Notes: generated from the letters alone by a model not told the origin. Shown: positions 16,191-24,732, numbered from the stretch's first letter. The stretch: 64,000 nt of DNA from Microbacterium telephonicum (GCF_003651225.1 NZ_RCDB01000003.1:747259-811258); one strand, 5' to 3'. Program-made: numbers and translations.

Positions 16191-17846
16191 CTACCTCAAG
16201 GTGGCGTGCCGGAAGCGGATGCGGGTGCCCGGCCGCGCCTGCGCGAGGGCGTCGCGCGCGGCATCCGTCACCACCGCGATGACGGGATAGCCACCCGTGA
16301 CCGGGCCGTCGGGCCCGAGGATGACGGGCAGCCCGCTCGGCGGGATCTGGATCGCGCCCGGCAGCATCCCCTCGCTCGGCAGCTCCCCGTCACGCGCCCG
16401 TTCGAGCGGAGCGCCGTCGAGGCGGATGCCGACCCGGTCGGCGGCGGCGGAGACCGTCCACGTCTGCTCGAACAGGGCGCCGCGGGCGGCATCCGTGAAC
16501 CACGCGGCGCGCGGCCCCGGAGCCAGCGGCACCTCGAGCACGGCGTCCTCGGGCGGCGCCCAGGGGTGGAGGTCGAGGGGTGGGACGGGGACGACGGGAT
16601 CGCCGGCCAGGGCGACGACCGCGCCCGGAGCCAGCGGCGGGGGGCCGAGGCCGGAGAGCGTGTCGGCGGACCGGGAGCCGACCGCGGGGCGCGCGTCGAC
16701 GCCGCCGCGGACGGCGAGGTAGACCCGCGCGCCGTGCGCCGCGAGGTCGATGCGCAGGTCGGTACCGGCGGGCCAGGGCGCGGCGGTGTACGGGTCGACG
16801 GGATGTCCGTCGATGCGGATGGGCGCCCACGCGCCGGTGACCGCGACCCAGAGGTCGGTGCGGGCGCGGGCGGCGAATCCGCCCAGGGTGATCTCGAGTG
16901 CGGCCGCATCCTCGGGGTTGCCGACGAGGCGGTGGGCGGTGCGCAGGGCCGCGCGGTCCGCCGCCCCCGAGACGGCGATGCCCTCCGCGAGCCGGCCGGG
17001 CCGCCCGAGGTCCTGGACCGTCGCGCGCGGCCCGGTGGTCAGCACCTCGAACGCGGGGGCGGGCGTGGGGTCGGGGATGGGCACGGGGTCGGGGCTGTCG
17101 GGGCGGTGAGAGTGCACCTCGGCGCCGAGGGCGCGGGTGGCGCCCGTCGCCTCGGCCGCGGGTTGTTCTCTCACGGATGCGGGGGCGGCGGGCGCCGGAG
17201 GTGCGGGGGCGATCGGGACGAAGCGGACGCGGGCGCCGGGCGTCAGCAGGGCGGGCGGGTCGGCATCCGGGTCGAACAAGGCGGCGGGGGTCGTGCCGAT
17301 GAGCTGCCAGCCGCCCGGGGTCTCGCGCGGGTAGGCACCGGCGAACGGTCCGGCGAGGCCGACGGCGCCGGCCGGCACGCGGGTGCGCGGGGAGGCGAGG
17401 CGCGGAACGTCGAAGGGCCAGTCGTCGCTGACGAGGTAGCCGAAGCCGGGGGCGAATCCGGTGAACGCGACGGTCCAGACGGCGGCGGCGTGCCGGGCGA
17501 CGAGTGCCTCCGGCGACAGCCCCAGTAGATCGGCGAGGTCCCCGAGGTCGGCGCCGTCGTAGACGACGGGCAGCTCGACGGTCGGAGCGGGCGCGCTGGT
17601 GGCGGCGGTGTGCGGATCGGTTGCGGCGATCCAGGCGCGCGCGGCGGCCAGGGAGAGACGGACGGGATCGACGTGCACGAGAACCGTGCGGGCCGCGGGC
17701 ACGAGGTCGACCACACCGGCGGGACGGTCGGCGGCCAGTGCCGCGTGCAGGGCGATCACCGCGGCGAGGGAGTCGACCTCGGCCAAGACGGCGCGGTCGC
17801 CGAACGGCAGGATCCGCACCGTGTCGCGTCGGGGCACGGGGCTCAC
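16191..17846 (-). CDS. Fused 5-oxoprolinase subunits PxpB-PxpC
   Basis: PxpB and PxpC, formerly KipI and KipA or allophanate hydrolase subunits 1 and 2, combine with PxpA in the ATP-dependent opening of 5-oxoproline to glutamate. In this 551-residue protein the PxpB part covers residues 1-215 (VRILPFGDRAVLAEV, FTGFAPGFGYL, GGWQLIGTT). A Pro/Ala linker follows, and the PxpC part starts near residue 265 (FEVLTTGPRATVQDLGRPG, ILGPDGPVTGGYPVIAVV). The subunits are separate genes in Escherichia coli and Bacillus. The GTG start overlaps the pxpA stop by four bases (GTGA), so translation is coupled. Confidence 0.88.
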   Translation of the reverse strand: MSPVPRRDTVRILPFGDRAVLAEVDSLAAVIALHAALAADRPAGVVDLVPAARTVLVHVDPVRLSLAAARAWIAATDPHTAATSAPAPTVELPVVYDGADLGDLADLLGLSPEALVARHAAAVWTVAFTGFAPGFGYLVSDDWPFDVPRLASPRTRVPAGAVGLAGPFAGAYPRETPGGWQLIGTTPAALFDPDADPPALLTPGARVRFVPIAPAPPAPAAPASVREQPAAEATGATRALGAEVHSHRPDSPDPVPIPDPTPAPAFEVLTTGPRATVQDLGRPGRLAEGIAVSGAADRAALRTAHRLVGNPEDAAALEITLGGFAARARTDLWVAVTGAWAPIRIDGHPVDPYTAAPWPAGTDLRIDLAAHGARVYLAVRGGVDARPAVGSRSADTLSGLGPPPLAPGAVVALAGDPVVPVPPLDLHPWAPPEDAVLEVPLAPGPRAAWFTDAARGALFEQTWTVSAAADRVGIRLDGAPLERARDGELPSEGMLPGAIQIPPSGLPVILGPDGPVTGGYPVIAVVTDAARDALAQARPGTRIRFRHATLR

Positions 17847-18598
17847 CACGGTGCGGCGATCCGGATGCCGTCGGCGACGAGCGCGGCGCGCACCGCGCGG
17901 GCCATTGCGACGGCGCCGGGCGAGTCGCCGTGGACGCACAGCGAGACGGCGTCGGCGGGGACGAGCGTGCCGTCGACCGCCGCGACCACGCGCTCGCGCA
18001 CGAGGCGGACGGCGCGGGCCGCCACTTCGTCGGGGTCGTGCAGCAGCGCGCCCGGGTCGGAGCGCGGCACGAGGGCGCCGTCCGGGAGATAGCCGCGATC
18101 GAGGAAGGCCTCGCCGCGGAACGGCAGCCCGGCTGCGGCGGCCGCGGCGACGATCTCGCCCGGAAGACCGAGCACCGGGAGCGGGCGACCCAGGCGCGCC
18201 GAGAGGTCGGCGACGGCGGCGGCGACCGCATCCGCCTGCGCCCGGTCGTCGCGCACCGCGTGGTAGAGCGCTCCGTGCGGCTTGACGTAGCGGATGTCGG
18301 CACCGGCGGCGGCGAGCGCGGACAGTTGCGTCGAGACGCTGCTCCGCAGGTCGGCGGGGTCGAGGGCCTGACGGGTGCGGCCGAAGCCGGCGCGGTCGGG
18401 GTAGGACGGGTGCGCGCCGATCGTCACGCCGGCGTGGGCGGCGCGGGCGACCGCATCCGCCATCGACGCGGCGTCGCCGGCGTGCCCACCGCACGCGACA
18501 CTGGCGCTGGAGACGACGGCGAACATCGCCGCGTCGTCGGCCGTCGGCACGCCGTCGACGGACTCGCCGAGGTCCGCGTTCAGGTCGATGGCCGCCAT
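17843..18598 (-). CDS. pxpA: 5-oxoprolinase subunit PxpA (LamB/YcsF family)
   Basis: A 251-residue protein of the LamB/YcsF family. It begins MAAIDLNADLGESVDGVPTA with the typical DLNADLGES signature and contains ACGGHAGD, IGAHPSYPDR and RYVKPHGALYH, conserved in the metal-dependent TIM-like fold. With the downstream PxpBC fusion it would remove 5-oxoproline, a damage product of glutamine and glutathione turnover. The ATG at 18598 is supported by homology and by TACCGT (18605-18610) 6 bases upstream, suggesting a leaderless message. Confidence 0.92.
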   Translation of the reverse strand: MAAIDLNADLGESVDGVPTADDAAMFAVVSSASVACGGHAGDAASMADAVARAAHAGVTIGAHPSYPDRAGFGRTRQALDPADLRSSVSTQLSALAAAGADIRYVKPHGALYHAVRDDRAQADAVAAAVADLSARLGRPLPVLGLPGEIVAAAAAAGLPFRGEAFLDRGYLPDGALVPRSDPGALLHDPDEVAARAVRLVRERVVAAVDGTLVPADAVSLCVHGDSPGAVAMARAVRAALVADGIRIAAPW

Positions 18599-18640
18599 GC
18601 GTCCACGGTAGCGGGGCGGATGCGGGAGGGGACCGTGCCG

Positions 18641-18716
18641 CAACTCCTCCAGATCGCGGCCGCAGGGGGTCTTTCGGCGCCGGATCGCGCCTCTCCGGAC
18701 CGAAGTGGAGGAGTTG
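18641..18716. repeat. Intergenic palindromic element A
   Basis: CAACTCCTCCA (18641-18651) and TGGAGGAGTTG (18706-18716) are perfect 11-bp inverted ends enclosing 54 bases. It lies in the gap between divergent pxpA and the spermidine-synthase-like gene, immediately followed by a second palindromic element. Confidence 0.65.
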
Positions 18717-18736
18717 GGGCGGCGGGCGGGTTCACT

Positions 18737-18807
18737 ACTCCGGAGAATCTGGCGCGGAAATGCCCGAAGGGGCCGCATCCGAGACTGCGGCGCCCAGATC
18801 TCCGGAA
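18737..18807. repeat. Intergenic palindromic element B (ACTCCGGAGA family)
   Basis: ACTCCGGAGAATCTGGCGC at the left faces GCGCCCAGATCTCCGGAATT at the right, an inverted repeat with one insertion and one deletion over about 18 bases. Its ends match the element inside the ABC-F gene at 43007-43085 (ACTCCGGAGATCCGG), so both appear to belong to one repeat family. Confidence 0.6.
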
Positions 18808-18840
18808 TTATGGACAGAGCGGCGCCGATAACGTGGAGGC

Positions 18841-19704
18841 ATGGCCCGCGCGCACGTCGAAGAACCACCCCCTCAGGTGCGGCTGGGCGACGGCACGATC
18901 GCGAAGGTCGTGCCGAGCCGGTTCGCGTCGGGCTGGGAGCTCGACGTCGACGGCACCCCGCAGTCGCACGTCGACCTCGACGACCCGACGCACCTGCACT
19001 TCGAGTACGTCGCGCGCATGGGCGCCGTCATCGACCGACTGCGGATGCCGGGCCAGCCGCTGACGGCGGTGCACCTGGGCGCGGGGGCCCTCACCCTCCC
19101 CCGCTACATCGCGCACACCCGCCCCGGCTCGCGTCAGCAGGTGGTGGAGCTGGAGCAGCCGCTCGTCGACCTCGTCCGCAGCGCCCTGCCGCTGCCGCGC
19201 GACGCGCAGGTACGCGTGCGGATCGGCGACGCGAGGGACGTCGCCGGGCGGCTCCCCGCCGGGCTCACCGGCGTCGTCGACCTCGTGGTGTCCGACGTGT
19301 TCGCGGGCGCGCAGACACCGGCGCACCTCACGAGCGTCGAGTACTTCCGCGTGCTCACCCGCCTGCTCGCCCCCGACGGCATGCTGCTTGTCAACGTCGC
19401 CGACGGCGCCGGGCTCGCCTTCGCACGCCGCGAGGTCGCGACGATCCGCGACGTGCTCCCCCACGTGATCGTGCTCGCCGAGGTGCAGACCCTCAAAGGC
19501 CGCCGCTTCGGCAACCTCGTCATCGCGGCGTCCGCGGCGCCCCTTCCCACCGAGTGGCTGCCTCGCCTGATGGCCGCCGGCCCCCACCCCGCCAAAGTCG
19601 CCCAGGGCGCCGAGATCGACGAGTTCGTGCGGGGCGCGCGACCGGTGACGGATGCCGACGCCCTCGCGTCGCCGAAGCCCGCATCCTCGATCTTCGACGT
19701 CTGA
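18841..19704 (+). CDS. Spermidine synthase-like methyltransferase-fold protein
   Basis: A 287-residue protein of the spermidine/spermine synthase fold. It has the nucleotide-binding glycine motif AVHLGAGALTLPRYIA, the acidic residue after strand 2 (VVELEQPLVDLVRS), a DARD motif (RIGDARDVAG) and VVDLVVSDVFAGAQTPAHLT. Full polyamine synthases carry a gatekeeper Asp and a substrate loop that I cannot verify here, so a methyltransferase-like role is as likely. TAACGT (18829-18834) lies 6 bases before the ATG; the GGAGG between them is too close to act as a ribosome binding site, so a leaderless start is likely. Confidence 0.8.
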   Translation: MARAHVEEPPPQVRLGDGTIAKVVPSRFASGWELDVDGTPQSHVDLDDPTHLHFEYVARMGAVIDRLRMPGQPLTAVHLGAGALTLPRYIAHTRPGSRQQVVELEQPLVDLVRSALPLPRDAQVRVRIGDARDVAGRLPAGLTGVVDLVVSDVFAGAQTPAHLTSVEYFRVLTRLLAPDGMLLVNVADGAGLAFARREVATIRDVLPHVIVLAEVQTLKGRRFGNLVIAASAAPLPTEWLPRLMAAGPHPAKVAQGAEIDEFVRGARPVTDADALASPKPASSIFDV

Positions 19705-19805
19705 CCGCAGCCCGGACCTCGGCCTCTCGGCGTGCCCCCGGCCGATTCGGAGGCACCCCGGGTGACACTGGGGAGGCGAGCCTCGTGGGGGCGAAGGGAG
19801 TCACG

Positions 19806-20327
19806 GTGAGCTACATCCTCGGTTACGACCCGGAGACCCTGCGGGAGCAGGTCGACCTGGCGCGCTGCCACGAGCGACTCGAGGAACTCGGCGACCAGCG
19901 CAGCCTCGCGGCGCTGCTCGAGCGCGTATGGCTGCTGAAGGTGCAGGGACGACTGGACGACGCCCTCGCCGTGTCGGAGCAGTCGGTGCGGGTCGCGCGC
20001 ATGGCGGGTCCGCGCAAGGACTTGCTGCGGGCGCGCATCCTGCACGCCACCGTCCTGCAGTTCCGCGGCGCGTACGCGGCCGCCGAGCAGGAGCTCACCA
20101 CCTGCGCCGACGAGGCCGAGGGGCAGGGCTGGGCGGCGCTGGCCGCCTTCGCGCTGCAGCATCGCGGCAAGGTGCACTTCGACGCCGGCGACTTCGACGC
20201 GGCCCGCGCGGATTTCAAGCGCACCCTGTTCCTGCGTCAGGAGTCGGGGGCGCCGGAGGACCAGTTGGAGTCGACCCTCCTCGCGATCGAGGCCGCCGAC
20301 CACCGGCGCAGCCGCGTCGCGAGCTGA
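19806..20327 (+). CDS. Small TPR-repeat protein
   Basis: A 173-residue, mostly helical protein with tetratricopeptide-type units (LLERVWLLKVQGRLDDALAV, ARILHATVLQFRGAYAAAEQ, FALQHRGKVHFDAGDFDAAR), a protein-protein interaction scaffold without catalytic residues. The start is a GTG at 19806 with AAGGGAG five bases upstream. It follows the spermidine-synthase-like gene by about 100 bases on the same strand. The partner is unknown. Confidence 0.8.
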   Translation: MSYILGYDPETLREQVDLARCHERLEELGDQRSLAALLERVWLLKVQGRLDDALAVSEQSVRVARMAGPRKDLLRARILHATVLQFRGAYAAAEQELTTCADEAEGQGWAALAAFALQHRGKVHFDAGDFDAARADFKRTLFLRQESGAPEDQLESTLLAIEAADHRRSRVAS

Positions 20328-20357
20328 GTGTCGTAGGTTTGTTCTAGCGTTCCGGGC

Positions 20358-20846
20358 ATGTCAGAACCTGCTCACGTCCGCCGGGAGGCGGAGCTGCTCA
20401 TCGCGACCCATCTGGATGCCGGGTGGACGTTCGCGTTCGACAACGCCAAGCGCCGTGCCGGCGCGTGCGACTACACGCGTCAGCGGATCACGGTCTCGCG
20501 CTACCTGTCGGCCCGCTACGACGACGAGACGAACCGGCAGACACTGCTGCACGAGGTCGCCCACGCTTTGGCGGGCGCCCAGGCCGCGCACGGTCCGCGC
20601 TGGAAGCGCATCGCCCTGTCGCTCGGCTACACCGGCGGCACCACGCATCACGGCGAGACCGCGACCGAGCTGGCCCCCTGGGTGGGGACGTGTCCGAACG
20701 GCCACGTCGCGTATCGACATCGCCGCACGACACGCGCGACCTCATGCGCGAGGTGCTCGCCGCGGTTCGATGACCGCTACCTGTTCCGGTGGGCCAAGCG
20801 CGAGATCACGACGGCGACACGGCTGTCGGCGATGACCCCGCGCTGA
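20358..20846 (+). CDS. SprT-like zinc metalloprotease domain protein
   Basis: A 162-residue protein with the HExxH motif HEVAH at residues 65-69 in LLHEVAHALAG, followed by a zinc-ribbon-like stretch CPNGHVAYRHRR...SCARC. This is the layout of SprT-like domains, whose best-known member SPRTN digests DNA-protein crosslinks. The bacterial short forms are largely uncharacterised. TAGCGT (20345-20350) lies 7 bases before the ATG. It converges with the ComB-like gene. Confidence 0.85.
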   Translation: MSEPAHVRREAELLIATHLDAGWTFAFDNAKRRAGACDYTRQRITVSRYLSARYDDETNRQTLLHEVAHALAGAQAAHGPRWKRIALSLGYTGGTTHHGETATELAPWVGTCPNGHVAYRHRRTTRATSCARCSPRFDDRYLFRWAKREITTATRLSAMTPR

Positions 20847-20908
20847 CGGGGAACACGTCGGCGCGGGGGCCGGCTCAGACGACGGACGGCTCCGGTGGCG
20901 ACTCCGGC

Positions 20909-21544
20909 TCAGGCGGCGACGAAGGCGCCGCCCTGCAGCATCGGCGCGACGTCGACGGCGTCGATCTCGGCCGCGGCGAGCACCTCGTGGCGCAGGTCGC
21001 GTCCGACGAGCTCCTGACCCGACGCGGATGCCGTCAGCAGGTGCCGGACGGCGCCGCGCAGTCCGCGGAACGATTCGCAGGCGGCGGCCGCCTCGGGAGA
21101 GGTGTGGTCGATGCCGAGCGCGCCGAGGGCGTCGATGATCGCGCCGGCGCCGAGCTGATCCTCGACGGCGACGCGCACGGGACCCCCACGGCCGTCGCGC
21201 TCGCCCGCGGCGATGACCGAGATCGAGGTGCGTGCCGCACGCCGCGTCTGCTCGGCGAGTACCGCCCTGGCGACGGCGGACGCGTTGCGCAGACTCCCGA
21301 GCAGCACCACCGTGCCGTCATGTGCCGCAGCGGCCGCGGTGATGGCCGCACCGTTGAGCGACGTCGCGTGCGCACCCGAGTCGAGACGGGCCGGGATGCC
21401 GGCGGCGACGGCATCCGCGATGCTCGTCGAGAACCGCAGCACGTCGACCACGACGACGATGTCGGCGGGTGCGAGTCGGGCGAGGCCGTCGATCCCCCAC
21501 TCGAAGCGCACCTGGTAGCGGGACTGGTCGAAGGGGGAGGTCAC
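20909..21544 (-). CDS. 2-phosphosulfolactate phosphatase-like (ComB family) protein
   Basis: A 211-residue protein matching the ComB fold: RFEWGIDGLARLAPADIVVVVDVLRFSTSI near the N-terminus, GTVVLLGSLRNASAVA in the middle and ISVIAAGERDG later. In archaea ComB dephosphorylates 2-phosphosulfolactate in coenzyme M synthesis. Actinobacteria do not make coenzyme M, so the substrate here is probably different. The start is a GTG with TACCCT (21551-21556) 6 bases upstream. Confidence 0.8.
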   Translation of the reverse strand: MTSPFDQSRYQVRFEWGIDGLARLAPADIVVVVDVLRFSTSIADAVAAGIPARLDSGAHATSLNGAAITAAAAAHDGTVVLLGSLRNASAVARAVLAEQTRRAARTSISVIAAGERDGRGGPVRVAVEDQLGAGAIIDALGALGIDHTSPEAAAACESFRGLRGAVRHLLTASASGQELVGRDLRHEVLAAAEIDAVDVAPMLQGGAFVAA

Positions 21545-21608
21545 CGGTTCAGGGTACGCGCCGGCCGCCGGCGGGCCGCCGGTGAAAACGGCCCGCCGAC
21601 GTCGTCGC

Positions 21609-24074
21609 TCACGCCCGTGCGTCGACGACGGGGGCGAGGGCCAGCACGAGTCGCAGCACGTTGCGGGCGGTGCGCTGCAGCTCGCCGAGCGTGATGCCGC
21701 CCTCCTGAGCGAACGACGCGAGGATCGTCTCGTCGGCGTACGCCTGGGGCCCCTCGTCGGTCTTCACGCCGCCCGGCATGAGCACATCCACCTGCGCGCG
21801 CACGCGGTACGCGTTGTCGGCGAGCGCCGGGAAGTCCGGGTCGACGGCATCCTCCATCCACCAGTCGGTGATGACGGCACCCTCGTAACCCCACTCCCCG
21901 CGCAGGATCGTGGTGACCAGATCGTGGTGGTAGTGCGACCAGACGCCGTTGACCTTGTTGTACGACGTCATGAGCGCGCGCGGCGACGCCTCGCGGAGGC
22001 AGAGCTCGAAGCCGCGCAGGTAGATCTCCCGCAGCGCCCGCTCCGACAGCCGCGAGTCGTTGCGGGTGCGGTTGGTCTCCTGGTTGTTCACGGCGAAGTG
22101 CTTGGGGCAGGCAGCCACGCCGACCGACTGCACGCCTTGCACGACCGCGGCCGCGGTGAGACCGGTGACGAGCGGGTCCTCCGAGAAGTACTCGAAGTTG
22201 CGGCCGCACAGCGGGTCGCGGTGGATGTTCATGCCCGGGCTCAGCAGCACGTCGGAGCCCTTGCGCACCATCTCCTCGCCGTGGCGGGCGGTGAGCTCAC
22301 GCACGAGCGCCGGGTTCCACGTCGAGGCCAGCGCCGTGCCGCACGGCAGCAGCGACGCGTAGGCGGAGACGCGGATGCCGGACGGTCCGTCGGTGGTCGT
22401 GACGGGGCGGACGCCCTTCTCGCGCAGGGATTCCGACACGCCTCCGAGCACGCCGGCATTGCCGGGCACGCCGAGCGGGCTGTGCATCGTGACGTCGCCA
22501 CGGGCCAGCAGGGACAGCTCCTCGACGCTCAGCTGTGCGACGAACGCGTCGAGCGACGCGGCGCCGGCCGCCACGTCATCGAGACGGATGCCGAGATCGC
22601 CGGTCGGGGTGATCTCGGCGGGGAGGGTGTCGAGGATACGCTCGCGCCGCGAGACGGTCGCGGTGGGCACGTCCTCATAGGCGACGACGGCTGCACCGTC
22701 CGCATCCGCCCTGCGCACCATGCGGGTGAACGGGTGGGCGGGCGAGGCGGCGGCGGCCTCGGTCACCTCGCGGACGACCTGCAGCTCCGGCAGCGTCACG
22801 GTAAATGCGGGCGCCGCCGAGCGCACGTCGGTGCCGACGTGGAAGACGTGATCGCCCGCCTCCAGCACCCATGCGCTGCGGTGGCCGGTGACCCCGGAGT
22901 CGTCGTACGAGGCCAGGTCGTCGAGGGCGAACTCGACGGTGACGCGCTCGCTCTCGCCGGGCGCGAGCAGGCCCGTCTTCGCGAAGCCGGCGAGGCGCCG
23001 CACGGGCTGCGACAAGGCGCCCTGCGGGGAGGCGACGTAGACCTGCACGGTCTCCTTGCCCGCATGTTCGGCGCCCGTGTTGGTCACCTCGGCGACGATG
23101 CGCACGCGACCGGCATCCGTCGCCGCGTCGACGACCGCGACGGCGAACGTCGAGTACCCCAGGCCGAATCCGAACGGATACTGCACCTTGTCGGGGGCGA
23201 ACGTCTCGAAGTAGCGGTAGCCGACGAAGATGTCCTCGCGGTAGTGGTTGTGGTCGGGGTCACCGAAGTTCTCGGCGCTCGGATAGTCCGCGTACGACCA
23301 GGCGATGGTGTCGGTGAGCTTGCCACTGGGCGAGACCTCACCCGAGAGCACCGCGGCGACGGCGCGCGCGCCCTCCATGCCGCCCTGCCACGCATAGAGC
23401 ACGGACCCGATGCGCTCCCCGTAGCCGGCGACCCACGACAGGTCCATGACGTTGCCGGCGTCGATGACGACGACCGTCCGCGCGAACGCGGACGTCACGG
23501 CGTCGAGCATCGCGCGCTCGTCGGCGGTGAGGTGGAAGCTCCCGTCCTCGAGCGTCGACTCGCGGGCCTCGCCCGCGGCCCGTCCGAGCACGACGACCGC
23601 GGTGCGTGCCCGCGAGGCGGCGGCGGAGACGACCTCGGACGCCAGCGGCATCTCGGCGAAGTGGTGCGGCCACTGACCCCAGGTGCCGTCGAGCTTCGGA
23701 CGGTTCTCGGCGGACCAGGCGGAGTACACGGCGGCGAGGTCGTCGTCGACGCGGACCCCGGCATCCCGCAGCGCCGACAGCAGATTCCAGATGTAGGGGA
23801 CCTTGACGTCGCCGCCCGAGCCGTACCCGACGGCGAACCAGTCGATCTGCACACGGCCGAACACGGCGACGGCCTGCTCGCCGCCCAGGGGAAGCGTGCC
23901 GTCGTTGGCCAGCAGCACGACGCCCTCCGTCGCGGCCTCGCGCGCCAGGGCGGCGAGGGCGGGGTCGAGCGTGGGGTCGGTGTCGAGCAGCAGGGTCGAG
24001 ATCTGCGCGACGGACTCGACGGGAGCGACGGAGTGGGAGCGGTCGCCGGATTCGATGGCGGGAGAAAGGGGCAT
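21609..24074 (-). CDS. GH3 beta-glucosidase with permuted domain order
   Basis: An 821-residue glycoside hydrolase family 3 enzyme, likely cleaving terminal beta-glucose from cello- or other oligosaccharides. The usual order is reversed. The alpha/beta sandwich (LAREAATEGVVLLANDGTLPL) and fibronectin-like parts come first. The TIM barrel with KHFAVNNQETNR, TSYNKVNGVW and nucleophile Asp737 in VITDWW is at the C-terminus. Rumen Butyrivibrio and Ruminococcus GH3 enzymes share this inverted order. There is no signal peptide, so it is cytoplasmic. I chose the ATG at 24074 because an operator-like palindrome lies directly upstream; an ATG at 24113 is possible. Confidence 0.9.
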   Translation of the reverse strand: MPLSPAIESGDRSHSVAPVESVAQISTLLLDTDPTLDPALAALAREAATEGVVLLANDGTLPLGGEQAVAVFGRVQIDWFAVGYGSGGDVKVPYIWNLLSALRDAGVRVDDDLAAVYSAWSAENRPKLDGTWGQWPHHFAEMPLASEVVSAAASRARTAVVVLGRAAGEARESTLEDGSFHLTADERAMLDAVTSAFARTVVVIDAGNVMDLSWVAGYGERIGSVLYAWQGGMEGARAVAAVLSGEVSPSGKLTDTIAWSYADYPSAENFGDPDHNHYREDIFVGYRYFETFAPDKVQYPFGFGLGYSTFAVAVVDAATDAGRVRIVAEVTNTGAEHAGKETVQVYVASPQGALSQPVRRLAGFAKTGLLAPGESERVTVEFALDDLASYDDSGVTGHRSAWVLEAGDHVFHVGTDVRSAAPAFTVTLPELQVVREVTEAAAASPAHPFTRMVRRADADGAAVVAYEDVPTATVSRRERILDTLPAEITPTGDLGIRLDDVAAGAASLDAFVAQLSVEELSLLARGDVTMHSPLGVPGNAGVLGGVSESLREKGVRPVTTTDGPSGIRVSAYASLLPCGTALASTWNPALVRELTARHGEEMVRKGSDVLLSPGMNIHRDPLCGRNFEYFSEDPLVTGLTAAAVVQGVQSVGVAACPKHFAVNNQETNRTRNDSRLSERALREIYLRGFELCLREASPRALMTSYNKVNGVWSHYHHDLVTTILRGEWGYEGAVITDWWMEDAVDPDFPALADNAYRVRAQVDVLMPGGVKTDEGPQAYADETILASFAQEGGITLGELQRTARNVLRLVLALAPVVDARA

Positions 24075-24086
24075 GAGGATCCAGTC

Positions 24087-24136
24087 GTGGGAGCGGTTCC
24101 ACAAGTATGCCATCGAAACGATTCGAAGTGGGAGCG
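24087..24136 (-). promoter_or_regulatory. CebR/LacI-type operator cluster upstream of the GH3 gene
   Basis: TGGGAGCGGTTCCA at 24088-24101 differs at two positions from TGGGAGCGCTCCCA, the palindrome known for the cellobiose repressor CebR of Streptomyces. A second half site TGGGAGCG starts at 24129. A perfect TCGAA-ACGA-TTCGA palindrome occupies 24113-24126. Repression of the beta-glucosidase by a LacI-family sugar sensor is inferred; no such regulator gene is in the window. Confidence 0.6.
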
Positions 24137-24184
24137 GGTTTCCTCGGGTTCCCGCGCGGCGGCAGCTGATGTGAGACTGGGCCC

Positions 24185-24709
24185 ATGCGCGTGATGCTGA
24201 AACTGGTGATCGACTGCGATGCGGATGCCGCGTGGCGCGCGCTGCACTCGCCTCGTGCCGTCGCCGAGCTGTACGGTCCGCTGCTGCAGCTCGAACCGCT
24301 CGCCGCGGGCGGACTGCCGACCCGGCTGGAGCCGGGAGCCGATGTCCCGGTGCGCATGCGCGCGGCCGGAATGGCGCTCGGCGATCAGCTCATCCACGTG
24401 AGCGATCGCCATGTCGACAGCTCCGACGGTCCCGTGCGGATCATGCGCGACAGCGGCATCCCCCTCACCGGTCCGCTCGCGGCGCTCGACGTGTGGGACC
24501 ACCAGCTCGCCGTCGCCCCGGCACCGGGTGACCCCGCGCGCACCCTGTGGCGCGAACGGCTCGTGATCGGGGGCGCCACGGCCCCCGCGCTGTGGCCCGT
24601 GCTCTGGGGCGTCTGGCAGTGGCGGGGCTCCCGCATCCGCACGCTCGCCCCGACGTGGGCGCACGATCCCGAGCCGGCTGAGGCGGTGGAGGGCGCCGCT
24701 GCCGAGTGA
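24185..24709 (+). CDS. Hypothetical protein, possible SRPBCC fold
   Basis: A 174-residue protein beginning MRVMLKLVIDCDADAAWRAL, typical of polyketide-cyclase/START-like (SRPBCC) proteins that bind hydrophobic ligands: a first strand, then a DxDxAW helix. RLVIGG and WPVLWGVWQWRGSRIRTLAP at the end fit the long C-terminal helix. The ligand is unknown. It diverges from the GH3 gene and shares its upstream region, so co-regulation is possible but unproven. Confidence 0.7.
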   Translation: MRVMLKLVIDCDADAAWRALHSPRAVAELYGPLLQLEPLAAGGLPTRLEPGADVPVRMRAAGMALGDQLIHVSDRHVDSSDGPVRIMRDSGIPLTGPLAALDVWDHQLAVAPAPGDPARTLWRERLVIGGATAPALWPVLWGVWQWRGSRIRTLAPTWAHDPEPAEAVEGAAAE

Positions 24710-24732
24710 GGCAGGTGTGGTGCTGGGGGTGG

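Noticed and set aside
19806..20327. Extension of the TPR gene upstream to 18705
   Set aside because: The extra frame overlaps the spermidine-synthase-like gene out of frame and is Arg/Ala shadow sequence; the GTG at 19806 has AAGGGAG at good spacing.
24075..24113. Upstream ATG start for the GH3 enzyme (MAYLWNRSHDWIL)
   Set aside because: It would put the operator palindrome inside the coding region; possible but less likely than the ATG at 24074.
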